Source of the DNA: Microdochium bolleyi
Taxonomy: Eukaryota; Ascomycota; Sordariomycetes; Xylariales; Microdochiaceae
Assembly: GCA_001566295.1 (NCBI GenBank)
Contig: KQ964245.1
Location: forward strand, 1,617,524 to 1,681,523
Length of the DNA: 64,000 nt
Direction of reading: 5' to 3'
The notes beneath the pieces were generated by a model, which was not told where the DNA came from, searched no databases, and saw nothing but the letters and a program-made list of their open reading frames with translations. Made by a program: the position numbers and the translations under genes. Below are positions 24,301-36,189 of this stretch, piece by piece; the stretch's first letter is position 1, and every line of letters starts with the position of its first letter.

Positions 24301-27300
24301 GCTTCATCTCCGACTACCGGTAGCACCCTTCCTTTCCTTCTTTTGACTGTAACAAATAAGCTAGCAGGCATCGTGACTGTCGTCCAGTCTTGTCAGTCTG
24401 CTGCGACTGTATTGGGAAGCGGCTGAGGACCTCAGTGATCGGCACCGGCAGTCGCACTGCTAGCCTGTTTTTTTTCAGGATCTCCCAGCTCGCCCAACAA
24501 GCCCGTCATGGACGGCCCCTGGCGCTAGTGATTCCTAGCGACAAATGTCCGGCGGACATTCGACCCTTTGGCGTGCGGAGGATACTCGCCACGGCGGATC
24601 CCCATTGTTCATCCCTCGCAAGCTGTGGAGATAAGGCCCAAGATGGCGGCAGCGCCGTGGCTGCTCGTGACGCGAGAGCAGGACCCTTTCCCACTCGTCA
24701 CTTATTACTCGTACAGGTTATTCCTGCCGGCCAAGTTGGGGCCAAGAATTGGAGAAAACCTGCAGAGGCTCACCGTAGCCACAAAAGATCCTCAGGTCGA
24801 GTGTGGCTTGCTCCAAGTTTCAGCTCGTTTCCCAGCCAGTCCCCACGTGGACGCCATGAGCTGTCAGTATCGTGCGATGCAACCCAGCATGCAATGCAAA
24901 CCCCTGGGACCTTGCCAACTGGGGAGCTTTCCTAGAAACGAGATGCGGCTGTCGTGGATGTGCCAAAAAAGAGTCTCGTCAGCGTGCATAGCCGGCATTA
25001 CGCCGCCGTCACACTCTCGCTTGTCGCCAAGCTCTGACCGATGCACCGTCTGCATCGGATCACACGACACAAGGCAGCGAAGTGACAGGCCTCGAGGTTT
25101 GCAAAAGATGATTTTAAGGCAGGACGGTCGGGTGATAACGGGAATAGGCTACGCCGGCATGCTCCTGTGGGTGAGGGCAAGATGATCGACATGATCTTTG
25201 GTTCTGGAGGCTCGGCTCGCCTGGGCAAATCGCCTTCGAAATACTGGCCTTGCGCGTCATCGTTTGTCCTCAGTGTGTCTTGCCTTGTGTTCTCGCTTGA
25301 TGATTCCAGAATAAGGCTGGCAGCATCCTGTGGAGGATCAGGGAGTGGGGGAAAGTACGTGGCTCTGCACCAGTATGCCCGTGAGCTAACATGTAGCGGG
25401 TGTCATTGTTGCTCGCATGAGCTGGCCTCGCACTGCTGCGAGTCGGGTGCCATGGCTTGCTCTGCGCCCCAGCTGCTTCAGCTCGAGTTGGGATCGTCCC
25501 ATGTTGATGTCATTGCTGCACCGACGAGGCCGTCAGCGCTGCATGCACACAGTTGAGGCTAGAGTCGTTCAAGCTCACCTGAAGCAGGAGGCTGTTCGCT
25601 AGCGCGGCCACTAGTGTGGTGGTGTATACGAGGGCGAGGATGGACGGGGTGCTCTGAAAAAGACCCCTTGGGAGCCTGGCTCGCCTGCGACTTGTCCCGT
25701 GAGATCCAGGTTGGTCAGCCTGTGGGAGCGTGCCGTCTGCCGGCTCTCACCCGAGGAGGCAAGGGGAGCATCGCCATGGCATTGCCATGACTCCGGCATG
25801 GTAATCTGCGGTGGGTGGAGAAGCGGTCTGGAGACCTCTTCCTTTCAGATTACTGACAATGTGTCACTTGACTCAGGAGCATTGCGGAGCTTTGCAGAAG
25901 GCCGCCGCTGGTGTGGACGCTAGGCACGCTCGTCGAGTCGCTAGAAGGCTTCGAGAAGCAGTTTTCTCGCCGTGGTCGGTCTGTTCGCCGTCGGAAGCGC
26001 GTGGGGCTAAAGGGGGATATAGCTTTCGTTTTTGCTTTTTCCTCCCGCACCTTGGTGATCGTGGAGAAGAACGGTGTTGCGTGTCGTGGCTTGAAACAGA
26101 CGGCACAACGGAGGAAATAATTCCTCACGAAATGCACAATGGCACGGGCCAGGCGTCCGTTCCTAGAGTCTGCACAGGCAATGCCGAGCTGTCTGACAGC
26201 AGAGCAATTGAGGTAGTGCCACGGCCGGCACAGTCTTTGGACGATCGCGATGCACCCGGCTACGTGCTAGCTCCCGTCGACGAGCAAGCAGCTACAATGC
26301 GGCCTGCTCACCGCCAGGCATGGATCCCGCAATCTTGTTCACACGAGCTCTGCCCTTCGTTGATGCTCTGCCGCCCTTGCTTGACTAGTCTCTTGCGATG
26401 GTCTGGGGTCTCTTTGGTCCACTCCGCATCTCGCATATTGCCCGGGCAGGACATATAGGGACGCCCACTCAATCGAGTGTACTGGAGGCTCCTGTACGGC
26501 GGCAAAACAGAGCCATCTGTCGCGCCGCCGTCACAGTAGCTCTCGAGCCTCAGCTACTTGTGTTAGTCATTTCGAGCCTGCTGAGCCTGAGACAAGCTTC
26601 AGAGAACGAAGCTCGCCGTCCACAAACAACCCGATCCCACTCCGTAGTGTCTGGGATAGTGTTTTGATATGTCTATAGTCACTGAAGGAGCATTGAGAAG
26701 ACAGGCATACCTCTGAATATCCAGCCAGGTCGATTTGTTATGCTAAGGCGTTGCTCTACGTGGCCTTGGACCAGTCTCTTCAAGATATGGCCACAGCGCC
26801 GGGCTACCGATGTGGCCAGGCCGTGGTAGAACCTGCCTCAGGTGCACAGTTCTGGCAACATAGAGTAACGATATCTTGCAATCACGGTTCTCTGCTCCAG
26901 AAACAAATTGAGGCGGCCTGCCCTGTGGAGAGAGGATTGCCACAGGCTGACTCGACCCGCCACGCGCACATCGACCTGGAATCATGCTGGCAACGGGTCT
27001 CATTAAAAGTACGCCTCACCATTATCTCGAACTAACTACTGGAGCTGGCCATCCACTACCCAGACCAACTTGATACGCCAGTTGGCGGCAGTGCTAGCCC
27101 TGCCTTAGCGTGAACACCAAGTTCCGACTCCTGCTTTGAAGCCGCGACTACGTACTTGGTCCTGCAGAGGCGTGACTAGTGCAGACAGGCAGCCAATACT
27201 CAACTCCACAGGCACGATTAGCTCGGTCGTGTCGTCGAATTGCAGAGCAGCCAGCAGGTCAGGCGAGTCAGAGTCCCTTTCTGCGTGACCAGGCCCCGTC

Positions 27301-28218
27301 GGCAACCCATATGCTTGACAACAATCTTGAACAACTCGTCCTATCCATGTTCCAAACTCGCCCGTCCACGCGAGCCGGGCGGCATCCAGATGAAGAAGGC
27401 CCATACACTGGGGACAGTCGATGACCCTTCAAAAGACATGTTGTCGTGGCCAGCAGGGCAAAGCAGGACAGGCAAGGGCCGGCTTCCGCCTGGAGTGTTG
27501 GTCCAAGCCACCACGGTCCCGGGCGATCGTCATTGGACAGCTCCTATGCCAGCACAGCGACCATGTGCAGATCTCTCCGCGCTACAGGGCTGCGAGTGAC
27601 AGGATGGACCCTGCCGGGGATAAACTGGACTCTCCCGTTCTAGCGGTACGGGGCCCAAAACAACATGGCAGGGTTGAAACATCCACTCTGCGGCTCGGCA
27701 CCCTCGGCGGCGGGAAGGGGGTGCATGAACTCCTGCCCTCGCCCTGGCGCCTGCAATTACACTGGGTGGAGCGAATGTCGCGAACATGATCGGCGCCGAC
27801 GCATCAGGTGGCGGGCAAAGATGGCGTTCTGCGCACGTCTTTCCCGCTGTGGACCTGCCAAACATGCTCCGCCCCTCCGAGGGTTTGGGCAGGTTGCCCG
27901 GGCTTGGCTCTTGCGGCGGCAGGGACAGTCTTGCCTGGATGGTTCCTTGGCCGCAGAGGTAGTGTGGCCGCCGCACATGTCACTGCCACTCAGCAGCACA
28001 GCGCTCGCAAAACAGGTCTCTTTGCCCGGCCGGTCATCTCTGTACGCAGGACGCGCCGGCCATCGAGTGAGCTGATCAGCAGATCAGTCCATGGAGCGCT
28101 CCTGAGTCATGTCGTCGCATGGCGGGTGTGCCTGGAAGACCAACAAGGCCTTTGCCTGGCAGCAATGCGGAACACGCCGCTCCCGGCGTGACATTCATCG
28201 TTTGCTTAGGTGTCGGCT

Positions 28219-28249
28219 TGTCGAGCTGTCGAGCAGTCGAGCTGTCGAG
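28219..28249. repeat. Short imperfect tandem repeat (TCGAGCTG/TCGAGCAG units)
   Basis: TCGAGCTG, TCGAGCAG, TCGAGCTG and a final TCGAG follow each other in about 30 bases. No coding frame depends on it. It may be a small slippage product. Confidence 0.6.
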
Positions 28250-31200
28250 TTATCTCCATCATCAGCATCGGGCCGGTTGTTGTTCACCTCGAGCTAGTTA
28301 TGGTAACGCTACGGGGTGCGTGTCTGGGCCCCTGGCACCAGCAACGCCAACATGTACGCTTGATACAGTCCGTCGAACACTATCTCGCATCAATCTCAGA
28401 TGCTCTCATGCAAGGATGGCAGCGTTGGACTACTGTAGTTCGAGCCAGGACGGCAGGCTAGCTATGGTATGGTGTGTTCTGTCTGGTGCGAACAAGCCGC
28501 ATGTCATCGCCGTCAGGGTGCTGCATGTCGTCCTGTTCCTACAGATGCACCCACTCGACTCGGCACCGACTGAAACTAGGCACACAGGGCTCGAAAAGGT
28601 CATGATGCCAGTCTGGGACCTAGTCCTAGAGCATGTCTGCTATACTGCGGGGGACACGGCACCGAGACGTGGCTCGTAGTGGTTGGTACGAGCATCTACA
28701 AGGCACTCGCTCCTGCGCCGGACACGGCACGCACAAGAGCATGACGCGTGCATGGGCTTTACCCTATCCCGACTAGCATCACCATGCAGTTCGTCATCTT
28801 GATGGAAGGCAAGGCGTTCGGTGATGAGCAGCGAAGCACCCGGCATCCTTGCATGATGCGATGCAGGTGGCCCTTCGCTGAGCCGTGCAGCCTTGTCTCA
28901 AGCCCTCGCGATGGAGCGTCGCTGAGTGGACGAGGTCGTTGCACTCTTCGGGTCCTCCGGAATACCACATCCTTGACTCGGCAACGTACGCTGTTGGTCT
29001 TCGAAAATGTCGAAACACGGGAAGACGAGCGGTTGTGCCGCTCCCCGATGCGCTCGGTCGAAGCCGTCTGTGCGCAGTGTGCATTTCTTGCGCAACACCG
29101 CAGTTGTTTCGCAGTTATTATCAGCGCGCGCCTCCTAGCAAGGAGGACCCTTCGACAAATGTCGGGCTGTGTCAGCGCCTCGATGCTGTCGTCCTCCTCC
29201 TCGCCATCCAGCCAACGATCCTGGTTGCTTTCCCGTGGCTAGTCATCAGCGACATTGTGACAGCGCCCGAGCGTAGGAGGGGGTCCGGCCAAGTCCTTGA
29301 GTGGCACGGGATGCTCCAGACTGCAGGCTACAGACTGCATACTGCGAACTGCAGTGTGATGCCTCACCGGCGACAGGATAAGCCCGTCTCGACCTGCCTG
29401 CTTCGGGCCCGAGCGGTCGTCCCAACTCGTCGCCTGCCTCCCGAGCCGCGCGTAGCTGCCAGGAAAGAAGCTGACCATGCATACGATCGTGGGAAAAACC
29501 CCCCGTCGAAGTCTGGAGCCAGGTGCAGGCAATCGACACCCCCTCTGGTATGCATGGACGCGGCATGAGCATCAACAGTCATAGCTACGCCTGTTCGTAG
29601 GGTCCTGTGGGTAGGGTTCAGGGCTCGAAGCATGAAATTCTGACACCTGCCGCCGACATTGACATCTATACTAGGCAGATTGATGCGCAGCAGCAGTTTG
29701 TGGGGGGGAACCACAGACTCCCGTCCATCCTTCGAGATTGCTCAGAAACGATGCCACTTGCACCCACCCCCCACTGCCCCTGATATATTCACAGCGAGAT
29801 CACGGACGGGCATCCGAGTAGGCGGGTTCTCCTTCGTCTATCTGTGACACTGGAACTCCTAGAATACCCTCTCTCACACGGACATGTGAGGCTCTGTTAG
29901 TACGCACTTGCAAGGTAACTCCAACCCATCCGGCCGTCTGGGGGTATAAACTACCCCCGGCCCGCCGTTGAGGGGGCGTGGGGAGACGACATATATTTGC
30001 GCTTGCAATCTGTGTTAATTGAAGCATTCCGCTTCTTGCGCCTAGTGGGCGGGACGGCGGCTGTCACATTAGATGAGGATAGATGATAGTTGCGCGAGTC
30101 CGTGGCATGTCTCGGGACCACAGGGTTCTTGGGGTTTTATTTTGTTCCTTCCTCAAGGCAAGTGGCGAGTTTGCTTTTCTCCACATTGCCTTGGTTGTCT
30201 GGCGATGATCACATGTCTGGTGGTCCGGCTGGTCTAGTTTCTTGCGCGGCTACTCGAGAGTGTTTGCGACGCGTGACAAGCATGTGATGATCTGGAATTT
30301 CTGCGCTTCGTGGGGACCTGTCTGGTTGGCGATAGAGTGGCTTCCTTGCTTGTGCCATGCTTCGGTGCTTTATGTTGCTATGTTTTATTAACAAGTGTGT
30401 TTCACGAGATTTTGTGACGATTATTCAGTTTTTGTTTTTTTTGCGTGGCGCTACGATTAACATGTTGTCAACGCTGTCAACGAGGTGTGTATCGTGTGTC
30501 ACTATGAGTAAGAGTTCCGGCATTGGAAGAACACTCCTTTGATCGCGGCATCGGAACGTGCGGTGTTGTCTTGCAAGTAGAACTGGGCCATGACCAAACA
30601 GTAGGGGATGACGCCATAATCCTTACTTTGGATTCCTGGATTTTGTGATTGTTACATGTGAAGAATTACCGCGACTAGATTTGATCATTGAATGACCGCG
30701 TTTGCTGAGAGCTGTTGCATTCAAAGGGTACACTATACGTCTGACATCTCTCTTCCCGGCAAGGGCAGGCATGTTCTCTCGTGATGATCGTTATATATCT
30801 AGATCCAGTAGCGTAGTTTTCGACAGCCAGTGGTTTGTCCGACGAGGACATCGCCATCAAGAAGAGGACAGGCACAGAATCTGCGTACCGCCCTTGGTCT
30901 TGGGGCTCACACATCACATAAATGTTCTCCATTCGCGAGATTCTGGTGTCGGAAGAAGGAAGCTTGCCAAGATCACCGGCGTGGCTCGCCTGGCGCTTCT
31001 CCCCCAGTGTGTGTCTTAACATAAGTGCAAGTAGCTATCTTGAACTAAACATGTGCTGCTGCTGGCATGTATCCGTGCTTGAGATCGGAAACGCGATTCT
31101 CCTTGTGGGATGAGCCAGCAGAGGCTCTACAGCATTCCCGAGTAGCAGCCTGTGACAAGAACTGTTATGGATTCTACAAGCTCCTGACAATATCTTCGAG

Positions 31201-31714
31201 TGAGATACTGAATGAACCGAGGGAGAGGCCCGTTCAGTAGCATCTGTACGGGCTGCTGCTCGCGCGGGCGGACACCAGAACTCCTACACCATAAACTGCA
31301 TTTTAGCAAGTCTCTATTTGACACCTTCCTAGCTGCCTGAACCTTGGTATTTGATATCTCCACTTGCAGGCTTTGCGACATCGATAACTGGTGACAGAGG
31401 CGTGTGCTCTGCGTCTGATGAATTGTGTCGGACCCTAATTACATGCACTGCAAGCTGCCAAGGTTGCGCGGTCCGTGGGCTTCGCTGCCGTCGTGGTTGT
31501 GTCTTGACGGAAGTATACGTTGGCTTGCACCAGAACAGCCAGGTCGGTGTTCATGGGCGGAATGGTACCGATACATGCTGGGACAGGAATTCATCCTTAG
31601 GTTGGAGTAGATACTTCGTGCTCGATTGTGCACAAGAGGCTGCAAGATACTCTCTTCTTGCTGGAAGTGTCCATGTGATGGCTGTTCTGGTCGGTTTGGA
31701 ATGTGCGCTCTCTA

Positions 31715-31718
<4 letters not shown>

Positions 31719-31756
<38 letters not shown>
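31719..31756. repeat. (TG)19 microsatellite
   Basis: Nineteen uninterrupted TG units followed by CGTGTGAG. The longest simple repeat in the window and likely to vary in length between strains. Confidence 0.97.
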
Positions 31757-31761
<5 letters not shown>

Positions 31762-32290
31762 GAGTATGTCATAGGTGCCTTGTCGACTTCTTGGTCTGTA
31801 TAAGATGGGTGTTCCCAGACATGTTTCCATTTCGTTGGAATCCTTTCGGGTCTATGCGGCGCCGCTACTGACTTTGCCCATGAGGCCCGGGGGGAGGTGT
31901 TTCTCGGCTATATGGAAAAGTCGTGGTTGCGCGGTGGTGGCTTGTGCCGACCATGGCCTGCTTGAGGCGTTGTCAAGCTGGCGTTGCCTATGTGTCTCTC
32001 TTCTGTTTATTGAGGATTGCTTGACGGGCTTTCTATTTTGGATGAGAGGTCTGCCTTGACTGATTGAGTGAAGGAAGATGAGAGTCTTGAGCTGGGATCT
32101 GCGCCAGTAGAGAGCACGGCAGGATCGGGTGTCAGGAGTATGCTGTTGCTCTGGTGTCTTGCTTTGGGTTGTTGTTACGATCGGCCTTAAGTATCCTTCG
32201 ATGTCTTTGGCTGCTCCTTGTGTGGGATGCAAGGACAAGCTTGATAAATATGGTTGCAGACGAAACAGTTCAGCGAGGCGTATGCCACTC

Positions 32291-32695
32291 TTAGTGACAC
32301 TGGCATGTGATTAACTCGTAAATGCGCTTGGCGCGGACCTTCAGTGACTTCCTCCTCTCCTTTTTGGGCACAGCCGCAGATGTCTTCAATGCCGTGTTGC
32401 TGTTACTGCTGCTGTTGTTATCCCCTTGTATGATGGCTGCCGAGGAGGAGGAGGGGATGATGATGGCGATGTCAGACACAGGACGAAGCGTTGACATCAT
32501 CTTGACCGACTGCATGCGGATGGTGTCTTGGAACTCGACGTCTTCCTCTATGGTGAGGTGCGGTTTGCGTAGAATCGCATTACGCAGCTCGAGAGTCTTG
32601 GTCATGCGAGCGTTCATGGCGTTGAGGCTGGCGGTGCCTCGCTGAGCAGCCATGTTGCGCTGGCGGTTTGCAGTGTTGGGACTGGCGGAGAACAT
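32291..32695 (-). CDS. Possible small hypothetical protein
   Basis: A 134-codon frame starting MFSASPNTANRQRNMAAQRG. The first 80 residues are polar and probably helical (ARMTKTLELRNAILRK, HLTIEEDVEFQD), then a Ser/Asn-rich stretch and a basic C-terminus (PKKERRKSLKVRAKRIYEL) that could act in nuclear targeting or RNA binding. No known domain recognised. It is the only frame near the edge of the gene-poor stretch that reads like a protein rather than random sequence, but it has no paralogue in view, no clear promoter and no splice evidence. Upstream exons are possible. Treat as a weak prediction. Confidence 0.35.
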   Translation of the reverse strand: MFSASPNTANRQRNMAAQRGTASLNAMNARMTKTLELRNAILRKPHLTIEEDVEFQDTIRMQSVKMMSTLRPVSDIAIIIPSSSSAAIIQGDNNSSSNSNTALKTSAAVPKKERRKSLKVRAKRIYELITCQCH

Positions 32696-33354
32696 ATTGA
32701 CCGATGAGTGGAAACGGTTGTCCGTGGTGGCAAGAGGGGAATAGAGGCGAGACGAGGTTTTCCTCGAGTGTGGTCCGTAGTCTGAGAGCAGAGAGGCTGA
32801 GAGTGTGCGAGATGGGGGTTCACTCTGAAAGGCGAAGCGAAGGTCTATATGGAATCAAATCCTCGGAGCCGGATGAGGCGATGTGCTGGTAACTTGCTCA
32901 TGAGGATGAGGAGTGTGGGACTTCCTCCGAGGACGGGAGGAGAGCTACATATACACGACCTCTGAAGAGGAGGCTTATTCGGAGAAGAGTCCATAATGGT
33001 ATTCGCTACCGTCTTCCCAGAGTTCCTGGTTTGCTGGGAAGTTGCTGTCGGAGTTGGCTTCGTTCACAACAGAGTTCGTACAGAGTCTTGTCAACTCTGA
33101 ATCCCTGGAGTTGTCAAGTCTGGTAACGAATGATGGGCGGGCCCGACAATAACTTCTAGAGGATAACTCTCCCAGAATCGCACCCGAATGGGTGCATGGG
33201 TTAGATGCACTTTCAGAGGCAGATGGAATCAACCGGCTCACGCCAAGAACCAAGCGATTTTCGTTCATATGTTTCAACCATTATGACATTCGGGCTCATC
33301 ATTTGATGGAGGCGGCTCACTTCACAGCTCGCGTCCCAGGTTTCCCCTGCATAT

Positions 33355-33391
<37 letters not shown>

Positions 33392-33989
33392 CATCTTTTC
33401 GCGTGTGTGCATCCGCACCACCTAACTCACAAGAAGGGAACTCGTTCTTTTGGGCTCACTGGCAGGGGTTGACGTTGCCCGCTCCTTCCTAAGCGCTATG
33501 GAAGATGTCACGGCGGTGTTTGAACACTTTGTCAACAGTTTGTATCTTTCCTACCTCAAGGGTACATTTCGATCCGCATCCAACACAGCAGGGAAATGTC
33601 CGTCAGCATTGGGCTATGGAGCTTGACATTGGTTAATGTGTGCCAAGGAGACCGAGTAAGATTGGGGGCACATCTTAGGACCACATCTCATGAAATGGCT
33701 CAGAAGTCGGCTTGCGTAAGTCCTTCAGCTGTGTTTACACAGGGTCCATGCACGTATAAGTCCTGTGTGTGGACCAGTCATTGCCTGCTACTCAATCATA
33801 CTTGACACATGTGGAATAGCACTGGTATTTTCCGCAACTTCAATTTGCAATATAGCCGCACGAGCCCGAGCATGGTCGGGCCATGGGGGTGAAGGTCAAC
33901 AGCGAGTCGAGATCAGCGTAGCACAGAAACGTCGGAATTCGACTCCAGCTAGGAAATTATGTACAAGGTGTCGAGTGCTCTTCGTCTCT
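32696..33989. other. Intergenic region with CT microsatellite
   Basis: Separates the possible small gene from the 3' end of the complex I gene. Holds the CT tract at 33356-33388 and otherwise no supported gene. Confidence 0.55.
33356..33388. repeat. (CT)16 microsatellite
   Basis: Sixteen CT units, followed by CCTCCATCTTTTCG. A GA/CT tract of this length is a common length polymorphism and can also act as a GAGA-type promoter element. No start codon of a supported gene follows it directly. Confidence 0.95.
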
Positions 33990-34947
33990 TTACTTCTTCT
34001 CCTCCGCGGGCTTCTCCTCAGGCTTGGGTGTCGGCAGCTTAAACGACTCCGGCTTGAGGTCGGCGCCTGGTCCTACAGGCTCCCAGGAGGTAGAGCCACC
34101 CTCAAAGTTGCGGAAAGCCTGCGTGAGCTCGAGCGGCTCGGTGACGATGCGCTTCTTCTCCTCGTCGTAGCGGATCTCCGTGTAGCCAGTCAGGGGGAAG
34201 TCCTTGCGCAGCGGGTGGCCCTCGAAACCATAGTCGGTCATGATGCGACGGAGATCAGGGTGGCCTGTGAAGAAGACGCCGAACATGTCGTACACCTCAC
34301 GCTCGTACCAGTTGGCACCGTCGAAGAGCGGAGTAATGCTGGGAACCGGGGTGGCCTCGTCGGCATATGTCTTGACGCGGATTCTCGAGTTGTGCCGCAC
34401 GCTGAGCAGGTTGTAGACAATCTCGAAGCGCTGGTCCTTCGTCGGGAAATCGACCGCCGTAACGTTGCTGACAAAGGTGAACTCGGCGGCCGTGTTGTCT
34501 AAGGTCGTAGCTCATGCCATGTCAGTGTCCATCAATAGGTTGGGGAGGCGATCCGCGGAGATCTGAAGCGGCGAAATCTAACTACGTACACTTGAGGAAG
34601 GAGAAGACGGGAATGACTCCCGAGGGAGGGATGTAGATGACGAGCTCGTCCTTCCAGACGGAGAACTGCTGGACATATTTGGGAAGGCAGGACATGACCC
34701 AGGCGCCGTAGCGGTGGAGGTTGTCTGCCTTGGACTGGAACTTGTCGGCCGGGTTGACAATGGGCGCCTCGAGCTTCTTTGGGTGGTCGCGGGGCGCATG
34801 GCGCATGTTGGACACGTCGCTGGGCATGTTGATCTCGCAGCGGCTGGCGGTGCTGGAGATGCAGCGGACGAAGGAGGCCTGGGCGGCGGGCCGGGCCGGC
34901 CGCAGGGCGGTGGCGATGGCCCGGGTACGAGAGAGCTTGCTCGCCAT
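33990..34947 (-). CDS. nuo30.4: NADH:ubiquinone oxidoreductase 30.4 kDa subunit (NDUFS3/NuoC), mitochondrial
   Basis: Two exons (34947-34590 and 34498-33990) join in phase across a 91-base intron to 288 residues. The first 40 or so residues form a mitochondrial presequence ([20 protein letters not shown]: basic, no acidic residues). The mature part carries the complex I 30 kDa signature [20 protein letters not shown], then [20 protein letters not shown] and [20 protein letters not shown], all diagnostic for NuoC/NDUFS3. The protein is a core subunit of the matrix arm of respiratory complex I, next to the 49 kDa subunit near the quinone site; it binds no cluster itself. The C-terminus is a short Lys/Glu/Pro tail ([11 protein letters not shown]). 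An upstream in-frame Met at 35226 would precede the presequence with unrelated sequence and is not chosen. The intron donor is GTACGT. Confidence 0.96.
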
Positions 34948-36189
34948 GTTGCGCAGGCGGCCAATTGATCGCGGACGGGGGTTGGAGTTGGACAACAGTG
35001 CTGGGAGTGTCGCCGTGGTTGAGGCTCTTGACGTCGAGACAAGAATCGGCCTCGCTGCTGCACGAATTGGGTCAACACTTCCAGCTGGCCGCTGATTGGC
35101 TGCGGGCGACTGGTGACGAGAGATACACATTTCATGGTGGGCTGCGGTACTTGCACTGCCGCTGTGGGCGCGCAGCATTGGCAGGTACCGCCTGGGGTAG
35201 CAAGCTCCACCGGCAGTGAACTGCACCGAGCTGCGACTACCCAGGACTTTCGCAAATAGACCTTATTGTAAATATGTGCATTGCTGAGCTGGCCGTGAGG
35301 TTCAGGCTCAGACCTCGAATCAGGGCCGATCGCAGTAGTCACAATAACACATGAAACATACATATCTTACATACGCGGACGACCGGTCTAGCAATAAGCA
35401 CACAGCTCGCCAGCCCAGCAGCGTATTCTCCTCTGGCGAATCCAGACCAAGCAAACCCGTGCACCAAACCTGTGCAGCAACAGTATTACATGTCGATGGT
35501 GAAGTCCACGGACTTCCCCTCCTATAAATGTATCCTCCTTTGGGGTGATGTTGCAGTAGAGCAGCCATGAAGCGTCAGAGACAGCCTGCAACGTATGATG
35601 ATGTCCTCAGGCCGTCGCACCTCGTCGTGCAGCATGCCTCGTGTGGCTGACATATCCCGCTCTAACGAGTCTGCGACGGCTCAGGTGTGGCGCCTCCTGA
35701 CCACTCAGCTCCAAGTGCGTGGACACTGACCGACTCGTCCCTCCACTGTGGTCGATGGATTCTTCTTCCTGGGGCCCACCTCGACGGGCCTGCCTCGCCT
35801 GCCTCGCTCTTTGGACCCGTGGCTGCCAGACACACCTCGAATCCTGCACACCTCATACCCTACTACATGCTCTCCATTTGACTCGTTGCATTTCAGTACC
35901 TATCACAGCTCCCTCCACGCCCAGCCGCCTGCGACTGCCCGACCACACAGCACGGCCTGCCTGTCAAGACCGTAGAGTGCTCCTCGCCGCTTCTTCGTTT
36001 TTGCGCGTCTGCATCCTCAGCTCCCCGTCTGTCTGCAACACCGACACCAGTCTTCGCTCCGAGCGCGCTCCCGCCTCGTGACTTTTTTTTGGGCGCATCT
36101 CGAGCCGCGATATTACCCGTCGACATCCTTAATAACCTCTGCGGAAGCCTTCTCGTGTTTCCTCCGAGCCATTTCACCTGCCCATCACC
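34948..36189. other. Divergent promoter region between complex I subunit and NOT4
   Basis: Contains promoters and leaders of both genes. The last 300 bases before 36190 are strongly C/T-rich (for example CTCCACGCCCAGCCGCCTGC near 35910), as in long fungal 5' leaders. No gene supported. Confidence 0.6.

Larger units (their letters stand above)
18229..32290. other. 14-kb stretch without a supported gene, upstream of the C2H2 factor
   Basis: From the start of the C2H2 gene to about 32.3 kb I find no reading frame with a recognisable domain, signal peptide, consistent splice structure or coding-like composition. Several frames of 180-380 codons exist, but they overlap each other on both strands and look like stop-poor GC-balanced DNA. 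The DNA is not AT-rich, so it does not look like RIP-mutated transposon remains, and I see no terminal repeats or reverse-transcriptase motifs. It holds a (TG)19 tract at 31719-31756 and an imperfect GAGCTGTC-type repeat at 28219-28249. It may carry a long regulatory region, noncoding transcripts, or genes I cannot recognise by eye. Confidence 0.5.

Noticed and set aside
31719..31756. (TG)19 considered as a possible array or origin element
   Set aside because: Simple microsatellite without spaced repeats or associated genes.
34578..35363. 261-codon minus frame overlapping the complex I subunit gene
   Set aside because: It is the complex I exon and its promoter read in another frame; the NDUFS3 frame is unmistakable.
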